Assembly (NCBI GenBank): GCA_964468725.1
Contig: CAYXVU010000024.1
Span: 1 to 40,213 of the forward strand
DNA: 40,213 bases
Source of the DNA: CAYXVU01 sp964468725
Lineage (GTDB): Bacteria > Acidobacteriota > Blastocatellia > UBA7656
Direction of reading: 5' to 3'
Shown piece after piece: positions 32,345 to 40,213 of this stretch. Position 1 is the stretch's first letter, and every line of letters begins with the position of its first letter. Below the pieces are notes generated by a model. It did no database searches. It saw nothing but the letters and a program-made list of their open reading frames with translations, and was not told where the DNA came from. The translations under genes were made by a program, and so were the position numbers.

Positions 32345-33124
32345 ATGCCCGAATCGAACTTGAAACGTGAACTGCTGGCCGAATTTCTCGGCACCCTCAT
32401 TCTGATCGCCTTCGGCGCGGGAGTGGTCGCCCAAACCGTGCTGAGCGCAGGCAAAAACGGCAGCTATCTGGCCATCAACCTTGCCTGGGGCATCGCCGTG
32501 ACGATGGGCGGTTATGTAGCGGGCGGCGTGAGCGGCGCACACCTGAATCCGGCGGTGACGCTGGCGCTCGCCGTGCGGCGCGGCTTCCCATGGGCGAAGG
32601 TCATCCCTTATACGTTGGCGCAAATCGCCGGAGCCTTTACGGCCTCAGCCTTGGTGCTGTTGGTGTACCGCGAAGCCTTCAATCTCTTTGACGGCGGCAC
32701 ACGCCTGGTTGCCGGGGAAAAAGCGACGGCGGGAATCTTCTCGACCTATCCGCAACCTTTCCTTTCGACGATTGGCGGGCTGACCGATCAAATTCTCGGC
32801 ACCGCGCTTTTGCTGTTCGTGATCTTTGCCATCATTGATGCGCGCAATGCTGCGCCGACGGGCAATATAGCGCCATTTCTGGTCGGGTTGTTGGTGATGG
32901 TGATTGGCATGAGTTTCGGTTTCAACGCCGGTTATGCCATCAATCCGGCGCGTGATTTCGGGCCGCGTCTGTTCACTTTCGTTGCGGGTTGGGGGGCTGA
33001 GGTGTTTCGCGCAGGCAATTATTACTTTTGGGTTCCGATCATCGGGCCGCTCATCGGCGGAGTTGTCGGCGCAGTGGCCTATGATGCGTTGATCGGCAAA
33101 TTTCTCGATGGCGCAAAAGAGTAG
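32345..33124 (+). CDS. glpF: Glycerol facilitator / aquaglyceroporin (MIP family)
   Basis: 259 residues, six hydrophobic segments and two half-helix NPA motifs: HLNPAVTLALAV near residue 69 and INPARDFGPRLF near residue 202. The Asp after the second NPA (NPARDFGPR) is the mark of glycerol-conducting GlpF-type channels rather than water-only aquaporins. A conserved N-terminal ELLAEFLGTLILIAFGAG is present. It should sit in the inner membrane and let glycerol and small polyols in. GAGAGG lies before the ATG. No glycerol kinase gene is adjacent, so the pathway partner is elsewhere. The symbol is given by family resemblance. Confidence 0.9.
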   Translation: MPESNLKRELLAEFLGTLILIAFGAGVVAQTVLSAGKNGSYLAINLAWGIAVTMGGYVAGGVSGAHLNPAVTLALAVRRGFPWAKVIPYTLAQIAGAFTASALVLLVYREAFNLFDGGTRLVAGEKATAGIFSTYPQPFLSTIGGLTDQILGTALLLFVIFAIIDARNAAPTGNIAPFLVGLLVMVIGMSFGFNAGYAINPARDFGPRLFTFVAGWGAEVFRAGNYYFWVPIIGPLIGGVVGAVAYDALIGKFLDGAKE

Positions 33125-33214
33125 CGAGCCGGTCAGGCGGTTCGTTGACCGACGCTGCGCGCTTCAATAAGATAGGTCGCGCAATCATCTATTCCATTCG
33201 ATACAGGAGACGCT

Positions 33215-33490
33215 ATGGCAGAAGCTGTTGATATGAAATCGAGAGCCTTTCAACACGCGACCGAAAAGACTGGTGCTTACCTGCCCTTGCGCGCCGGACA
33301 GACCGTCTGCACGGTCAAAGATGAGAAGGGGCAAAATTGCACAGGTCATGTCAAGCAATGGTTTTTGGCTCCGGCTGACGTTGCCAGCAAAGCTGCAGAT
33401 GGTAACGCCTTGTTTCGCTGCCAACGCTGTTTTGCGATTTACGAAGCGCCGATGCAGGAGTACCTGCACCCGACCGGCAGCAAAAAATGA
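33215..33490 (+). CDS. Small putative zinc-binding protein
   Basis: 91 residues, hydrophilic, no signal peptide. Four cysteines and one histidine are arranged as TVC, QNCTGH and, 40 residues later, CQRC, which would suit a zinc ribbon of the C4 type. The rest has no recognised motif. A clear AGGAG seven bases before the ATG argues that it is a true gene. It follows glpF by 90 bases on the same strand; a short CGGTCA/TGACCG inverted repeat lies between, so co-transcription is possible but not certain. I do not recognise the family. Confidence 0.65.
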   Translation: MAEAVDMKSRAFQHATEKTGAYLPLRAGQTVCTVKDEKGQNCTGHVKQWFLAPADVASKAADGNALFRCQRCFAIYEAPMQEYLHPTGSKK

Positions 33491-33625
33491 TCGGCATGGG
33501 TCGTTCAAACCCGATCACGATCAAACAATAGGCGCGGCCACTGGCAGCCGGTCTGTTATCCGCTCTCGCACACAGGCGAATTCGTGTCCCTTCTATTCAC
33601 CCCAATCGAACAGGTTGGTGCCATC

Positions 33626-36040
33626 ATGAAAAGCTCTACTCCTCGCCTCTTATCGCAAGGTCGCAACGCTCGGCTTGCGGCTATGCTCTGCGCCATCTTC
33701 CTGCTTAATGTCGCGGCACTGCACAGTCAATCGGTGCAGCTATCGGCGGATGAACTGGCGGCTCGGTCGCGCGCCGCCTTAGCGCAACTCGCGGGGCGCA
33801 TCGAACTTGTTGGGCTGAGAAAGCCTGTCGAAGTGCTGCGCGATGAATGGGGCGTCGCGCACATCTATGCAGAGACGACCGAAGACCTCTTCTTTACGCA
33901 AGGCTTCGTCGCTGCGCAAGACCGTTTGTGGCAGATGGAGATGTGGCGACGCACGGGCGAAGGCAAGCTGGCAGAGATTCTCGGCGCATCGGCTCTTGAG
34001 CGCGACAAGTTTGCGCGCTTGATGCGCTATCGCGGCGATATGCAAAAAGAGTGGCAAAGCTATGCGCCCGACGCCAAACCCATCATTGAGGCCTTCGTGG
34101 GCGGCGTCAACGCGTTTATTGAAACGAGCCGCGACCGCTTGCCCATCGAATTTCAACTCACAGGCGTCAAGCCCGAATTGTGGACGCCGGAAGTTTGCCT
34201 GACGCGCATGGCAGGCTACGTCATGACGCGCAATGCGTCGAGCGAAGTGCTGCGCGCGCAGGTCGTCAAACTGGTCGGCGCACAAAAAGCGGAAGAGTTG
34301 CTGGAAACCGAGCCGTTCAAAAAGATCGAAATTCCCGAAGGGCTCAATCTCGATGGCATTGATAACAAGATTCTCGCGCTCGCCAACGCGGCGACTCGCA
34401 ACCTTTCGTTTGACAATGATGGCAGCAACAACTGGGTCGTCAGCGGACAGCTTTCCCACACCGGCAAACCGTTGTTGGCGAATGACCCGCATCGCGCGAT
34501 TGCGCTGCCTTCGTTGCGCTATCTGGTTCATCTGGTGGGGCCGGGTTGGAACGTGATCGGCGCAGGCGAACCGGCGCTGCCCGGCATTGCGGCGGGGCAC
34601 AATGAGAGGGTCGGCTTCGGCTTCACTATTGTCGGCATTGATCAACAAGACCTCTACGTCGAAGAGACGAACCCGCAAAATCCGAACGAGTATCGCTACA
34701 ACGGCAAGTGGGAAAAGATGGAGGTTGAGCGCGAAGCCATTCGCGTCAAAGGTAAAGCCGAACCCGAAATCGTCGAATTGAAATTCACGCGACACGGCCC
34801 GGTCATTCACGAAGATCAAAAGCTGCATCGTGCCTATGCACTGCGCTGGGTGGGCACGGAGCCGGGATCGGCGGGCTATCTCGCTTCGCTGTCTCTGAAT
34901 CGCGCGCGCAATTGGAAAGAGTTTTTAGCCGCGCTTGAACGCTGGAACGTGCCGTCGGAAAATTTGGTCTACGCGGATGTGGACGGCAACATCGGTTGGC
35001 AAGCGGCGGGGCTGACACCCGTGCGGCGCAACTATTCGGGGTTGCTGCCGGTTCCCGGCAACGGGCAATACGAATGGCGCGGCTTTTTGCCGCTCGACAA
35101 ATTGCCGCGCTCGTTCAATCCGACTCGTCAATTCATTGCAACGGCCAATCACAACATCTTGCCGAAGGGCTACAAGCAAGAACTCGGTTACGAGTGGTCT
35201 GCGCCTTATCGCTTTCGTCGTATCGAAGAGGTCTTGCGACGAGGGAAGGATTTCACGGTTGCTGATTTCGAACGGTTGCAACACGACGAGTTCTCCGTCA
35301 CGGCGCGCGAAATCGTACCCCTGCTGCGGATGGTCAAAGAGCCATCGTTACGAGAGGCCATAGAAGTCTTGTCGCAATGGGACTTCGTGTTGGCAAAAGA
35401 TTCGCCCGCCGCCGCAATCTACGAAGCATGGCTGCCCAAACTGAGCGCCGCCGTCGCCCATCATTTGATTCCTGCGGAAGCGAAATCGCTAGTCGGGCAG
35501 CGGCTGTCAATAACTCGACTGATCGCCATTCTCAAAGGCGCAGATGCTGCGGCTAAGGCCAGCTCTTCATTTCAACGCCATACGCTGATGGCCAGCAGTC
35601 TGTCCGCCGCCTTGAGCGAACTAGGCAAACAGTTCAGCGCGGACATGAAGAAATGGCGATGGGGCGATCTGCACGTCGCCGAGTTCAAACACCTGCTTGC
35701 CCGCGATGTGGCGACGCGCACCGTCTTCGATTTGGCGAGCGTCGAGCGCGGCGGCGACGGCAACACCGTCAATGCGACCGCCGGAGGCAGTTTCAAGCAG
35801 ACACACGGCGCATCATTTCGCGAGATTTTGGATGTCAGCAATTGGGACAACTCTGTGGTCATCAATGTGCCCGGTCAATCGGGGCAGCCACAAAGCCCGC
35901 ACTATGGCGATCTGCTCAAACGGTGGGCGGCAGGCGAGTATTTTCCTATGCTCTTCAGCCGCGCCCAGATCGAGAAATACACCAAGAATCGCTTGATTTT
36001 GGAACCCAAAAGCATGAGCCGGTCGGGCAATTCGAAGTAA
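33626..36040 (+). CDS. Penicillin acylase family N-terminal-nucleophile hydrolase
   Basis: 804 residues. The precursor begins with a signal peptide (LAAMLCAIFLLNVAALHSQS), so export is expected. The alpha-chain region has the family motifs RDEWGVAHIYAET and FTQGFVAAQDRLWQMEMWRR. The autocatalytic site is DGSNNWVVSG: Ser267 would become the N-terminal nucleophile of the beta chain after cleavage. Later blocks GIDQQDLYVEE, NWDNSVVINVPGQSGQPQSPHYGDLL and the Asn-rich GNTVNATAGGS fit the family. Members hydrolyse amide bonds of penicillins, N-acyl-homoserine lactones or other acyl-amides; the substrate here is unknown. An ATG at 33584 in frame would give a poorer N-terminus. It precedes the M28 peptidase by 78 bases on the same strand. 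Confidence 0.92.
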   Translation: MKSSTPRLLSQGRNARLAAMLCAIFLLNVAALHSQSVQLSADELAARSRAALAQLAGRIELVGLRKPVEVLRDEWGVAHIYAETTEDLFFTQGFVAAQDRLWQMEMWRRTGEGKLAEILGASALERDKFARLMRYRGDMQKEWQSYAPDAKPIIEAFVGGVNAFIETSRDRLPIEFQLTGVKPELWTPEVCLTRMAGYVMTRNASSEVLRAQVVKLVGAQKAEELLETEPFKKIEIPEGLNLDGIDNKILALANAATRNLSFDNDGSNNWVVSGQLSHTGKPLLANDPHRAIALPSLRYLVHLVGPGWNVIGAGEPALPGIAAGHNERVGFGFTIVGIDQQDLYVEETNPQNPNEYRYNGKWEKMEVEREAIRVKGKAEPEIVELKFTRHGPVIHEDQKLHRAYALRWVGTEPGSAGYLASLSLNRARNWKEFLAALERWNVPSENLVYADVDGNIGWQAAGLTPVRRNYSGLLPVPGNGQYEWRGFLPLDKLPRSFNPTRQFIATANHNILPKGYKQELGYEWSAPYRFRRIEEVLRRGKDFTVADFERLQHDEFSVTAREIVPLLRMVKEPSLREAIEVLSQWDFVLAKDSPAAAIYEAWLPKLSAAVAHHLIPAEAKSLVGQRLSITRLIAILKGADAAAKASSSFQRHTLMASSLSAALSELGKQFSADMKKWRWGDLHVAEFKHLLARDVATRTVFDLASVERGGDGNTVNATAGGSFKQTHGASFREILDVSNWDNSVVINVPGQSGQPQSPHYGDLLKRWAAGEYFPMLFSRAQIEKYTKNRLILEPKSMSRSGNSK

Positions 36041-36118
36041 CCGCGCTCGGCTTGCCAAAGTAGTAGAGGTTGGGAAATCGGATTCACCAACGCAACTCAA
36101 CACCAACAGGAGGCAACT

Positions 36119-37750
36119 ATGTTCAGGCGTTATGCAACGACGCTGATGCTCATCGCCAGCGTTTTGACGCTCAACTTCTCGGCACTGGCGCAAGCGCCGC
36201 AGGAAAAGTTCGACGCGGAAGCGGTCAACAAGATCAAAGAAGAAGGGATGCAACGTTCGCAAGTCATGGAACTGCTGTCCTACATGACGGACGTTCACGG
36301 CCCGCGACTCACCGGCTCGCCCAACCTCAGAGCCGCACAAGCATGGGCGAAAGAGAGGCTCGCAAGCTGGGGATTGCAAAATGCCAAACTCGAAGCTTGG
36401 GGGCCGTTCGGGCGCGGCTGGACGCTCGAAGGCTTTACGGCCAATCTGGTCAAGCCGCATTTTTCGCCGCTCATTGCCTACCCCAAAGCCTGGTCGTCGA
36501 GCACCAACGGCACGGTGCGCGGTGAGGTCGTTTACTTCGATGTCAAAAGCGAAGCCGATTTTGACCGATACAAAGGCAAGCTCAAAGGAGCAATCGTTCT
36601 GCTCTCTCCGCCGCGCGAAGTGAAGGCGCACTTTGCGCCCGAAGCCGTCCGTATGACAGAGGCGGAACTGCTGGATTGGGCGAATGCACAACCTCCGGGG
36701 GCGAGTAGCGGGCGACGATTCGAATTCACTCCCGAACAACGCGCCGCGCAGCAATTGCAAAACAAGAAGTGGGAGATGATCTATGGCGAAGGCGCAGCGG
36801 CGGTGCTCGAATCGAGCCGGATCGGCGACGGCGGCACGCTCTTCATCGGCGGCGCGAACCTCTTTATGGCACAAGACACGCCGCCCGAAAAACGCCGCAC
36901 GGTGCGCGACAAAGACGCGCCCACCATCATTCCGCAACTGATGCTGACGGTAGAACATTACAACCGCTTGGTGCGCATGATCGGCAAAGGCGTCAAAGTG
37001 CAGTTGGAAGTCAATGTCCACGCGCGCTATCACGATGCGGATTTGATGGAGTACAACGTGGTTGCGGAGATTCCGGGCACGGATTTGAAAGACGAAGTGG
37101 TAATGCTCGGCGCGCACTATGATTCGTGGCATGCCGGAACCGGCGCGACTGACAACGCGGCAGGTTCGGCAGTCTGTATGGAAGCGATTAGAATTTTGCA
37201 AACCCTCGGACTCAAGCCGCGCCGCACGATTCGCATTGCGTTGTGGAGCGGCGAAGAGCAAGGTTTGCTCGGTTCGCGCGCTTACGTGGCCGAGCATTTC
37301 GCCCAACGCAAGAGCTTGTCCGACCCTTTCGATATCAAACCCGAACATGAAAAGTTCGCAGGCTACTTCAACCTCGATAACGGCACGGGCAAAATTCGCG
37401 GCGTCTATCTGCAAGGCAACGAGGCGATGCGCCCGATCTTTCGCGCTTGGCTTGCGCCGTTCAAAGAGATGGGGGCTTCGACGCTGACGATTTCGAATAC
37501 CGGAGGAACCGATCACCTTGCTTTCGATGGCGTCGGGCTGCCGGGGTTTCAGTTCATTCAAGATGATGTGGAATACGACACTCGCACGCATCATTCGAAC
37601 ATGGATGTGTACGACCGCATTCAAGCCGACGATATGAAACAAGCGGCGGTGATTATGGCCGCTTTCGTCTACAACACGGCGATGCGCGATCAGAAATTGC
37701 CACGCAAAACCATGCCCGTTCCTCAACCTGCGCCGCCGCAAACGCGGTAG
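36119..37750 (+). CDS. Secreted M28-family aminopeptidase with PA domain
   Basis: 543 residues. A signal peptide (TTLMLIASVLTLNFSALAQA) is followed by the start of the peptidase fold (LLSYMTDVHGPRLTGSPNLRAAQAW), an inserted protease-associated region, about residues 125-270, and the dinuclear zinc core. The ligands are visible: His333 in LGAHYDSWH, Asp345 in GATDNAAGS, the Glu pair at 379-380 in SGEEQG, a later Asp in FNLDNGTG, and His in THHSNMDVYD. The family removes N-terminal amino acids from peptides. A perfect AGGAGG lies before the ATG. It follows the penicillin-acylase gene closely, and with the S9 peptidase it makes up an extracellular or periplasmic peptide-degrading set. Confidence 0.94.
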   Translation: MFRRYATTLMLIASVLTLNFSALAQAPQEKFDAEAVNKIKEEGMQRSQVMELLSYMTDVHGPRLTGSPNLRAAQAWAKERLASWGLQNAKLEAWGPFGRGWTLEGFTANLVKPHFSPLIAYPKAWSSSTNGTVRGEVVYFDVKSEADFDRYKGKLKGAIVLLSPPREVKAHFAPEAVRMTEAELLDWANAQPPGASSGRRFEFTPEQRAAQQLQNKKWEMIYGEGAAAVLESSRIGDGGTLFIGGANLFMAQDTPPEKRRTVRDKDAPTIIPQLMLTVEHYNRLVRMIGKGVKVQLEVNVHARYHDADLMEYNVVAEIPGTDLKDEVVMLGAHYDSWHAGTGATDNAAGSAVCMEAIRILQTLGLKPRRTIRIALWSGEEQGLLGSRAYVAEHFAQRKSLSDPFDIKPEHEKFAGYFNLDNGTGKIRGVYLQGNEAMRPIFRAWLAPFKEMGASTLTISNTGGTDHLAFDGVGLPGFQFIQDDVEYDTRTHHSNMDVYDRIQADDMKQAAVIMAAFVYNTAMRDQKLPRKTMPVPQPAPPQTR

Positions 37751-37766
37751 CCAGTTGCCATCGAAT

Positions 37767-37849
37767 GGGTGAGCCCGCCGCGCCGGAGTAACACCGAGTC
37801 GCAGAAGATAGAGCTACATTTTGAGGGCTTCTACGCGGCAGGCTCACCC
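37767..37849. repeat. 83-bp palindromic element after the M28 gene
   Basis: GGGTGAGCCCGCCGCG (37767-37782) pairs with CGCGGCAGGCTCACCC (37834-37849), one mismatch in 16. The 51-base centre has smaller pairs such as AGAAG/CTTCT. T-rich bases follow (GGTTTTCGTTCTTTCC). It may be a terminator of the acylase-M28 unit or a structured repeat. Confidence 0.5.
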
Positions 37850-37916
37850 AGGTTTTCGTTCTTTCCGTTCGTCGTGTGCGAAGCAGCGGCAAATGGCACA
37901 GGTGTAGAGAGTAGAA

Positions 37917-38765
37917 ATGGCCAAAGCGATTGACATGCATGTTCACTTGCCAACCGGCAGTTTTCTGAACGGCGCGTTGAAACCCTATCTCAGTCCGGCA
38001 GAAAAGTTTTTTCGCACTACTGTGCCGGTGCGCGAGATGGCCGAAGTCGCCCGTCTCTATGAAGAGCTTGACCTCATCGGCGTCTTGCTGGCGTGGGATG
38101 CTGAAACGGCGACGGGCTTGCCGCCGCTAACCAACGACGAAGTTGCCGAGATCGTCAAGACCTACCCCAAACAGTTCGTCGGCTTCGCATCGGTTGACCC
38201 ATGGAAAGGCAAGAAAGCGATTGACGAAATCGAACGCGCCATCACCGAGCTAGGGATGATCGGCGCGAAGTTTCATCCCGGCATACAAGCCTTTTATCCC
38301 AACGATGTGCGCTTTCAATCGCTGTTTGCCAAGATCACCGCGCTCGGTGTGCCCGCGCTCTTTCACACCGGCACAAACGCACTTGGAGCCGGGACGCCGG
38401 GCGGCATGAACGTGCGCCTCGATTACACGCGCCCGATCTACCTCGATCATCTGGCTGCCGATTTCCCTGAGTTGACAATCATCGGCGCGCATCCAGCTTG
38501 GCCTTGGCACGAAGAGATGCTGGCCATCATCGGCCACAAAGCAAATGTATTTATGGATTTGTCTGGCTGGATGCCGCGCTACATTCCGCAGGCGATCATG
38601 GACGAAGCGCGCAAGCGGTTGCAGGATCGCATCATGTTCGGCAGCGATTATCCGTTTATCACGCCGGACAGATGGCTCGGTGATTTCGATAAGCTGGAAG
38701 GCTTCGCGCCCGAAGTCAGGCGAAAGATTCTGTACGACAACGCCGCGCGGATTTTGAAGTTGTAG
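37917..38765 (+). CDS. Amidohydrolase family (Amidohydrolase_2) metal-dependent hydrolase
   Basis: 282 residues, no signal peptide, so cytoplasmic. It is a TIM-barrel metal hydrolase: metal-binding HxH in DMHVHLP at the N-terminus, GAKFHPGIQAFYPND, HTGTNALGAGTPGG, IGAHPAWPWHEEM and the terminal Asp in FGSDYPF. This arrangement is that of the ACMS decarboxylase/amidohydrolase_2 group, which cleaves or decarboxylates diverse small aromatic or lactone-like substrates. The substrate cannot be assigned. The start has only a weak GAGAG upstream. It lies 166 bases after the M28 gene, past a palindromic element, and is convergent with the permease gene. Confidence 0.88.
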   Translation: MAKAIDMHVHLPTGSFLNGALKPYLSPAEKFFRTTVPVREMAEVARLYEELDLIGVLLAWDAETATGLPPLTNDEVAEIVKTYPKQFVGFASVDPWKGKKAIDEIERAITELGMIGAKFHPGIQAFYPNDVRFQSLFAKITALGVPALFHTGTNALGAGTPGGMNVRLDYTRPIYLDHLAADFPELTIIGAHPAWPWHEEMLAIIGHKANVFMDLSGWMPRYIPQAIMDEARKRLQDRIMFGSDYPFITPDRWLGDFDKLEGFAPEVRRKILYDNAARILKL

Positions 38766-38906
38766 AGACCCGCCGATAGACAGAATGGGATGAGCCGGTG
38801 AAGGTCTGAACGGGCGATGCGGCGACCGAGCGACACAGCAAGATAGCGTGCGGCCTTCTCACGGACTCCATTGGCCTTCAATCTCCGACCTGTAACTGCC
38901 AACCGA

Positions 38907-39986
38907 TTATTCGTAACTTAGGGCTTTAACGGGGTCTTGATTGGCGGCGCGCATGGCCGGGTACAACGCGCCGAGCAGCCCCGAAGCGATGCCAATCACC
39001 AGCGAATAGATCATCCACTGCAATTCGAGTTCGACATTGATCTTTGCGAATCGTTGAATGGCATACTTGCCAGCGACCGCCAGCAGAAGGCCGAAAAGGA
39101 TGCCGAGCAGGCTGATGGCGAGCGCTTCCTTTTCGATCTCCCACGCGATCCAACTGCGCGATGCGCCGAGGCTCTTGAGCACGCCAATCTGCCGCGTGCG
39201 TTCGATGACGGTCGTGTACATCGCCAGCAGAATCACCAACGTGCTGATGATGATGGCGAGTCCCATCACAACCTTCAAAAAGGTCTGTAAGGCCGGTGTG
39301 CCGCGCGCATAGAGCGCCGGAAGGTCGCGCGTAAAGAGGATGTCGTTGTTCGGAAACTTTTCTTTGATGCGTATGCCCACTTCGTCTGTCTTGGCCGGGT
39401 CTGTGACTTTGACGAAGGCCATCGAGCAGAGTCCAGGCCGATTCAGATACTCTTGCAGAGTGGCCAGCGGTATTTTGATGCGCCCTAAGGATTCCGGCTC
39501 GTAGATGCCAACGATGGTAAAGGAACGGTTGAGCATCTCCATCGTATCGCCGACTTTGAGTTTGCGATTCTTTTGTTGAATGCGATCAATGATGGCTTCA
39601 TTGCCCGTTTGGCAGGAGCGACCTTCGACGATGCGACTGCCCGACACGCGGGTAAATGAATCGTATTCGATGCCATTAATGGCGCGAGCGGAGTCAACGA
39701 GGTTGCCAATGGGCACAGCCTCGGCTACGCCTTCGATGGAGCGCAGGGCGTCAATATCGCGGATCGGTATGGCCAGCGTTTTGGAGAGTTCGAGCGGCGA
39801 GCTATCCGGCGAGTTGAACATAATCTCGGCAGTGACCGCCGAGTTGCGGCGTCCCTGCTCGTTCAAAAATCCATTCACCAACCCGACGGTTAAAACGACC
39901 AGTACGACGCCGAGCGCGACGCCGATGATGGAAACCAGCGTCCGCGTTTTGCGAAAGAAGATGTTAGCTAACACCAGATTGTCCAT
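38907..39986 (-). CDS. FtsX/MacB-type ABC transporter permease
   Basis: 359 residues. An N-terminal transmembrane helix (LVSIIGVALGVVLVVLTVGL) follows the RKTRT motif. A periplasmic MacB core-like domain (about 45-230, ending in a KVTDPAKTDEVGIRIKEKF block) and three C-terminal helices follow, with the FtsX signature ERTRQIGVLKSLGASRSWI and ALYPAMRAANQDPVKAL. These permeases act with a separate ATPase to move lipoproteins, peptides or drugs, or to do mechanical work across the envelope. The ATPase gene is not visible in the window, probably because it lies upstream beyond the right edge. The ATG at 39984-39986 is preferred by homology; an in-frame ATG at 40055 would add 23 residues. Confidence 0.88.
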   Translation of the reverse strand: MDNLVLANIFFRKTRTLVSIIGVALGVVLVVLTVGLVNGFLNEQGRRNSAVTAEIMFNSPDSSPLELSKTLAIPIRDIDALRSIEGVAEAVPIGNLVDSARAINGIEYDSFTRVSGSRIVEGRSCQTGNEAIIDRIQQKNRKLKVGDTMEMLNRSFTIVGIYEPESLGRIKIPLATLQEYLNRPGLCSMAFVKVTDPAKTDEVGIRIKEKFPNNDILFTRDLPALYARGTPALQTFLKVVMGLAIIISTLVILLAMYTTVIERTRQIGVLKSLGASRSWIAWEIEKEALAISLLGILFGLLLAVAGKYAIQRFAKINVELELQWMIYSLVIGIASGLLGALYPAMRAANQDPVKALSYE

Positions 39987-40102
39987 AAGAAATTCCAAAT
40001 TGTAGAGTCCGAGTGCCGTTCTGACAACAGGGTTGTGCACACCGATAAGAAGCAACGATTGCCGTTCAGCTTTCTAATGAGGGGAACGGTCAGCAGAGAT
40101 AG

Positions 40103-40200
40103 GACGCGGATAAACGTGAATGTGACCGATGGACGCGGACACAACCAGCCAACCGGGGAACATTCGTGACGATCCGTTGCATCCGCGCGCCTCCGTATCC
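40103..40200. repeat. Opposed degenerate repeats at the right edge
   Basis: GACGCGGA occurs at 40103-40110 and 40132-40139, with ACGTGAATGTGACCGATGG between, followed by the opposite orientation at 40162-40200 (ATTCGTGACG, ATCCGTTGC, ATCCGCGCGC). The units resemble those at 22188-22226 and 7261-7290. Confidence 0.4.
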
Positions 40201-40213
40201 GATCTCTCCCTAT

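Noticed and set aside
33779..34828. 349-codon open frame antisense to the penicillin-acylase gene
   Set aside because: Same reasoning: overlaps conserved motifs on the other strand and shows no domain.
35813..37741. Long open frame (642 codons) on the minus strand opposite the M28 peptidase
   Set aside because: It is antisense to a gene with complete zinc ligands, a signal peptide and a perfect ribosome binding site. The predicted product is Arg/His-rich without a recognisable fold, as expected from the GC-biased codons of the true strand.
37767..37849. tRNA-like reading of the 83-bp element (7-bp GGGTGAG/CTCACCC ends)
   Set aside because: There is no T-arm TTC motif, no proper anticodon arm, and the terminal stem extends to 16 positions, which excludes a tRNA.
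1..40213. CRISPR array, phage or IS transposase
   Set aside because: No regularly spaced direct repeats, no Cas, integrase, capsid or transposase motifs in any frame.

Overview
The window reads as chromosomal DNA of a free-living, heterotrophic Gram-negative bacterium with moderately high GC. I infer Acidobacteriota, most likely a Blastocatellia-type lineage. The signs are two large TonB-dependent receptors with N-terminal carboxypeptidase-regulatory-like domains, many secreted peptidases (S41, S9, M28, penicillin-acylase type), a Ser/Thr kinase fused to a TolB-like domain, and strong AGGAGG-type ribosome binding sites. This placement rests on gene content only; there is no rRNA or tRNA gene here to test it.

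Layout. 1-4045: secreted S41 protease with TPRs, a ComEA-like helix-hairpin-helix lipoprotein, an MFS transporter, then a gene-free stretch carrying a 147-bp element with 16-bp terminal inverted repeats. 4046-8828: YraN-family protein, a GAF-PAS-GGDEF-EAL cyclic-di-GMP protein and the ribosome-assembly GTPase Der. 8936-9766: a Tat-exported glyoxalase-fold protein. 10062-16196: a leftward iron-type uptake cluster made of a FecA-like receptor, a heme/cobalamin-type receptor, a 70-residue Cys/His-rich protein and a DUF3386-like secreted protein. It is headed by a near-consensus promoter whose start region is covered by a perfect 27-bp Fur-like palindrome. 16458-24000: proline dehydrogenase, a strong bidirectional terminator, an S41 protease homologue that has lost its catalytic Ser and Lys, an S9 peptidase and a PilT ATPase with an extra N-terminal domain. 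24088-27016: queA with an in-frame insertion, tightly coupled to a DoxX-like protein, a membrane protein and a DUF2071 protein. 27232-32091: a secreted DUF4139-like protein, a ROK-family protein and a kinase-TolB-HEAT protein. 32345-39986: glycerol facilitator, small putative zinc protein, penicillin-acylase family enzyme, M28 peptidase, amidohydrolase and an FtsX/MacB-type permease.

How it fits together. The best candidate for an undescribed system is the leftward cluster 16196-10062, read as an iron-repressed outer-membrane import module with two accessory proteins of unknown function. Other genes look like housekeeping (der, queA, yraN), envelope proteolysis and scavenging of peptides and amino acids (S9, M28, acylase, PRODH), surface motility (PilT) and signalling (GGDEF-EAL, kinase). 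Intergenic DNA is rich in palindromes and short degenerate tandem repeats that seem to belong to a few dispersed families. I found no CRISPR array, transposase, phage gene, tRNA or rRNA.
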